Assembly (NCBI GenBank): GCA_964601275.1
Contig: CAZRMV010000004.1
Coordinates: forward strand, 248,001-312,000
Source of the DNA: JAOZPE01 sp964601275
Lineage (GTDB): Bacteria > Krumholzibacteriota > Krumholzibacteriia > JAJRXK01
DNA length: 64,000 nucleotides
Reading direction: 5' to 3'
Position 1 is the first letter of the stretch, and every line of letters begins with the position of its first letter. Under the pieces are notes generated by a model. That model was not told the origin of the DNA. It saw only the letters and a program-made list of their open reading frames with translations, and made no database searches. Positions 61,462-64,000 of this stretch are shown here, one piece after another. A program made the position numbers and the translations under genes.

Positions 61462-62790
61462 ATGGATTTCGGTTGCAGGTTCTTCCCCCGAGGCTGGAGT
61501 GGTCGAAGTGCTCGAGCCCTGGCGCTTCTTCTCGGTGTTCTCTTCGCATCGCCGACCCCGTCCGGTCTGTTTCCCTTTGCCGCCGCCGCGGAATGGGCGG
61601 GCCGCGAGGAGATCGTCGAGGGCGTGGTCCACGTGAAGAACCCGGCCGCGTCGATCGAGGGCGCGGTGGATCTTCCCCTGGAGGAACTCTTCTCCCTGGG
61701 CGGGGAGAGCGAGGACGACGACGAACTCTTCGGGCTTGTGCAGGAGATCCTTCTCGACGAGGACGGCAACAGCTACCTGCTCGATCAGCAGCTCGATGAG
61801 ATCCGGGTCTTCGACCCGAAGGGACGCTTCGTGAAGTCTCTCGGGCGACAAGGGGAAGGCCCCGGAGAATTCCAGAATCCCCAGACTTTCTTCTTTTTAC
61901 CCGACGGGAACATCGGGGTGGCGCAGATGATGCCTGCCCGCATCGCGGTCCTGGATCGGCAGGGAGAAGGCCTGGACGATCTGCCGGTGCCCGGCAGTGA
62001 GGGCGGTTTCACCATGGTGCGCAAGGTGCTTCCGGCCGGCGACCACCTGGTGATGCAGCTCATGGTGGCCGGTTTCGGAGAGGGAAAGATGCGCAACACC
62101 AACCGGCTGGTTGCGGTCGACTCCCAGGGGAACGAGCTGAGCGTCTTCGGAGAGAGCTTCCGGGAATTCGAGGTCGGACAAGGGCAGATGGTCATCAGCA
62201 TGGGCGATGAGGAGTTCGCCCGGGTGTGGACCGCCGCGCCCGATGGAACCGTCTACGTGGTGAACGACTACACCGGGTACCGCATCGAGGTCTACGGTGC
62301 CGACGGCAAGCTGGCGAAGGTGATCGAGCGCGAGTTTGAACCCCTGCCCTTCACCAAGGAAGAGGATGCGCGCCGGCGCAAGCGCTGGGAGGAGCAGCCC
62401 CGTCGAGGGGGGCTCGAGGTCAAGCCCGACTTTCCCGAATTCAAGCCGGACATCACCGACCTGGTGGCCCGTCCGGATGGTGAACTCTGGGTGCGGACCA
62501 GCCGTTCCTCCGCGGGCGATCGCGACCTGGGCACCTTCGATGTCTTCGACCGCGAGGGGCGTTTTGTGAGGGTGGTGCGGCCGATGGTCGAGTACGACGC
62601 GCGCCACGACGGCTACCTGATCCTCGGCGACCGCTTCTACCGCATCAAGGAGTTGAACGGGGCCCTGAAGGCCTGGGTGGCCGGTTTCGGGGGCGGCATC
62701 CGCATCGGGAACGAGAGTGACGAGGACGAGGAGGAAGAAGCGGCCCCGCTGGAGATTCTCGCCTACCGGATCGGGGCGGTGGCGCCCTGA
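61462..62790 (+). CDS. Exported 6-bladed beta-propeller protein, first copy
   Basis: 442 residues; AAGGAG 8 bp before the ATG. Signal peptide (ALALLLGVLFASPTPSGLF ... AAAAEW). The chain carries 6-bladed propeller repeats: GLVQEILLDEDGNSYLLDQQ, EIRVFDPKGRFVKSLGRQGE, PGEFQNPQTFFFLPDGNIGV, LVAVDSQGNELSVFGESF, YRIEVYGADGKLAKVIE, GTFDVFDREGRFVRVV. G-R-x-G-E-G-P-G-E-F is diagnostic of this 6-bladed family, frequent in secreted proteins of Bacteroidota and related phyla. Near the end is a Glu/Asp-rich patch (ESDEDEEEEAAPLE). No FlgD-like or W-x-x-L-K tail. Ligand unknown. Tandem duplicate of the next gene. Confidence 0.85.
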   Translation: MDFGCRFFPRGWSGRSARALALLLGVLFASPTPSGLFPFAAAAEWAGREEIVEGVVHVKNPAASIEGAVDLPLEELFSLGGESEDDDELFGLVQEILLDEDGNSYLLDQQLDEIRVFDPKGRFVKSLGRQGEGPGEFQNPQTFFFLPDGNIGVAQMMPARIAVLDRQGEGLDDLPVPGSEGGFTMVRKVLPAGDHLVMQLMVAGFGEGKMRNTNRLVAVDSQGNELSVFGESFREFEVGQGQMVISMGDEEFARVWTAAPDGTVYVVNDYTGYRIEVYGADGKLAKVIEREFEPLPFTKEEDARRRKRWEEQPRRGGLEVKPDFPEFKPDITDLVARPDGELWVRTSRSSAGDRDLGTFDVFDREGRFVRVVRPMVEYDARHDGYLILGDRFYRIKELNGALKAWVAGFGGGIRIGNESDEDEEEEAAPLEILAYRIGAVAP

Positions 62791-62891
62791 GCCCACCTCC
62801 GGTGCTTTCGGGCCGCGGCGCAACCTCGCGGCGAGGGCCTGCGTAGATCAGGGCGATCCATCTTTGTCTCTCGACCGTCGAGGAGTTTCCC

Positions 62892-64000
62892 ATGAAGTCC
62901 TTCCGTGTTCCGAGCATCTTCCCCCGGGGAGGATGGCTCCTGTCGCTTGGCCTGCTCGCCGCCACCTTCTTCTTCTCCGTGCCGGTCCAGGCGGGGTCCT
63001 GGTCGGGGACGGTGGAAAAGGACGAAGCGGGAATCGAGCACGTGATGAATCCCGCCACGCCCATCGACGGCTCGACGACCCTCCAGCCCAAGGAGCTGTG
63101 GCGCATCGGGGGCGAGACCGATGACGAGGACGAGATCTTCGGCATCATCAGCCGGGCCCGGGTCGACCAGGACGGCAATCTCTACCTGCTCGATTCCCAG
63201 CTCTCGGAGATCAAGGTCTTCGACGCCGACGGCAACTTCCTGCGCGCCATCGGCCGCGAGGGCGAAGGTCCCGGCGAGTTTCGCGGGGCCCAGGACATGT
63301 TCTTCCTGCCCGACGGCAACCTGGCCATCCTGCAGGTCTTCCCCGGACGCCTGGTCGGCCTCAGCCCGCAGGGCGAGCCGGTGGACGACCATCCGCTGCC
63401 TTCGGCGGGCGAGGGAGGCTTCGTTCTGCTGTATGCCGGGGGAGGAATCGTCGGGGACAAGCTGACCCTGTCCATCGGCATCAACCATTTCGACCAGGGC
63501 GTGTTCAACCAGGAGCGGTCCATCGTCGCGATCGACGACGAGGGGAACATCGTTGCGAAGCTGCACACCGAAGAGCGCTCCCTCACCATGACCTCGCCGG
63601 TCTTCCAGGAAAGCACCTGGAACTCCTTCGACCGGGTCTGGACCGTGGGAGCCGATCACCGGGCCTACATTCCCACCGGCTGGAGCGGATACAAGATCAA
63701 GGTCTGCGACGACAAGGGGCCGGTGCGCTACATCGAGCGCGCGTACGAGGCCCGCAAGCGCAGCGCGGCTGAGAAGGAACGCTGGTCGAAGCTGTACAAC
63801 GAGTTCACCAAGCGGCAGGTGCCCGGCTCGAGCTGGGAGATCGAGGAGAACGAGCGCGACGTCATGCAGATCTTCGCGCGGGAAGACGGCAGCTTGTGGG
63901 TGCTCAGCAGCCGCGGGGTCTTCGACCGCCCCGAGGGAACGATGGGCGTCTTCGACGTGTTCGACCCCCAGGGGCGTTTCGTCCGGCAGGTCACCCTGGA
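62892..64000 (+). CDS. Exported 6-bladed beta-propeller protein, second copy, 3' cut by window
   Basis: At least 369 residues from an ATG at 62892 with GAGGAG 6 bp upstream; the end lies beyond the window. Signal peptide LLSLGLLAATFFFSVPVQAG. It is a paralogue of the preceding protein: KNPA-like (MNPATPIDGSTTLQPKELWR), the EIFGIISRARVDQDGNLYLL blade, EIKVFDADGNFLRAIGREGE, the diagnostic PGEFRGAQDMFFLPDGNLAI, and GVFDVFDPQGRFVRQVTLE align closely in order with 61462-62790. So the two come from a tandem duplication. Role unknown; both are probably periplasmic or cell-surface. Confidence 0.83.
   Translation, partial: MKSFRVPSIFPRGGWLLSLGLLAATFFFSVPVQAGSWSGTVEKDEAGIEHVMNPATPIDGSTTLQPKELWRIGGETDDEDEIFGIISRARVDQDGNLYLLDSQLSEIKVFDADGNFLRAIGREGEGPGEFRGAQDMFFLPDGNLAILQVFPGRLVGLSPQGEPVDDHPLPSAGEGGFVLLYAGGGIVGDKLTLSIGINHFDQGVFNQERSIVAIDDEGNIVAKLHTEERSLTMTSPVFQESTWNSFDRVWTVGADHRAYIPTGWSGYKIKVCDDKGPVRYIERAYEARKRSAAEKERWSKLYNEFTKRQVPGSSWEIEENERDVMQIFAREDGSLWVLSSRGVFDRPEGTMGVFDVFDPQGRFVRQVTL

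Noticed and set aside
1..64000. CRISPR arrays, insertion sequences, prophage, rRNA or tRNA genes
   Set aside because: No regular direct repeats, transposase, integrase or canonical RNA-gene motifs were seen on either strand.

Overview
The window is a GC-rich, gene-dense chromosomal segment from a Gram-negative bacterium, most likely an uncultured lineage of the FCB superphylum (Eisenbacteria- or Krumholzibacteriota-like; this is inference from gene content, not a phylogeny). Pointers are four very large secreted proteins ending in FlgD-like/type IX-secretion-style tails, LVIVD and 6-bladed beta-propeller proteins, a MopE-type metal-binding protein and a fused formiminotransferase-cyclodeaminase. 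No CRISPR array, insertion sequence, integrase, tRNA or rRNA was seen.

Layout. 1-6825 (mostly minus): a diheme cytochrome c cut by the window edge, a translationally coupled operon of a SurA-like membrane protein and three HupE/UreJ-family proteins, a small secreted protein and the potassium transporter Kup. 7079-12048: radical SAM protein, lipoprotein, small secreted protein, proline dehydrogenase, a candidate 6S-like RNA and a MopE-like protein. 12178-25152: large secreted protein, TrmB-like regulator, FTCD, two SDRs, a hybrid histidine kinase, a GlpD/glycerophosphodiesterase pair and a metallophosphoesterase. 25177-25485 (minus): what looks like a complete transcription unit for an unidentified structured RNA. 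25602-28717: AAA ATPase plus ABC-F protein. 28813-32322: secreted S1-family protease. 32645-36077: a GC-poorer patch with a frameshifted membrane protein, an S41 protease, a methyltransferase and a truncated cysteine dioxygenase. 36043-42586: two giant secreted beta-propeller/repeat proteins.

42908-57320 is the metabolic heart: glgC, three different GH57 enzymes, glgA fused to DUF4912, an alpha-glucan phosphorylase, then hflX and an MFS transporter, chained by 4-bp overlaps or very short gaps. Together they can make ADP-glucose, polymerise, branch, trim and phosphorolyse glycogen with no GH13 enzyme. 57302-59877 (minus) holds a NapH-like polyferredoxin and an FAD-dependent reductase, probably one electron-transfer unit. 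60094-64000 has a sodium:alanine symporter and two tandem 6-bladed propeller paralogues, the second running off the window.

Most notable: (i) three unrelated small secreted proteins share a C-terminal W-x-x-L-K-x-x-aromatic ending, a possible short sorting tag distinct from the FlgD-like tails; (ii) two intergenic structured RNAs with promoters and terminal hairpins; (iii) the all-GH57 glycogen operon; (iv) gene decay in the 32.6-36.1 kb patch.
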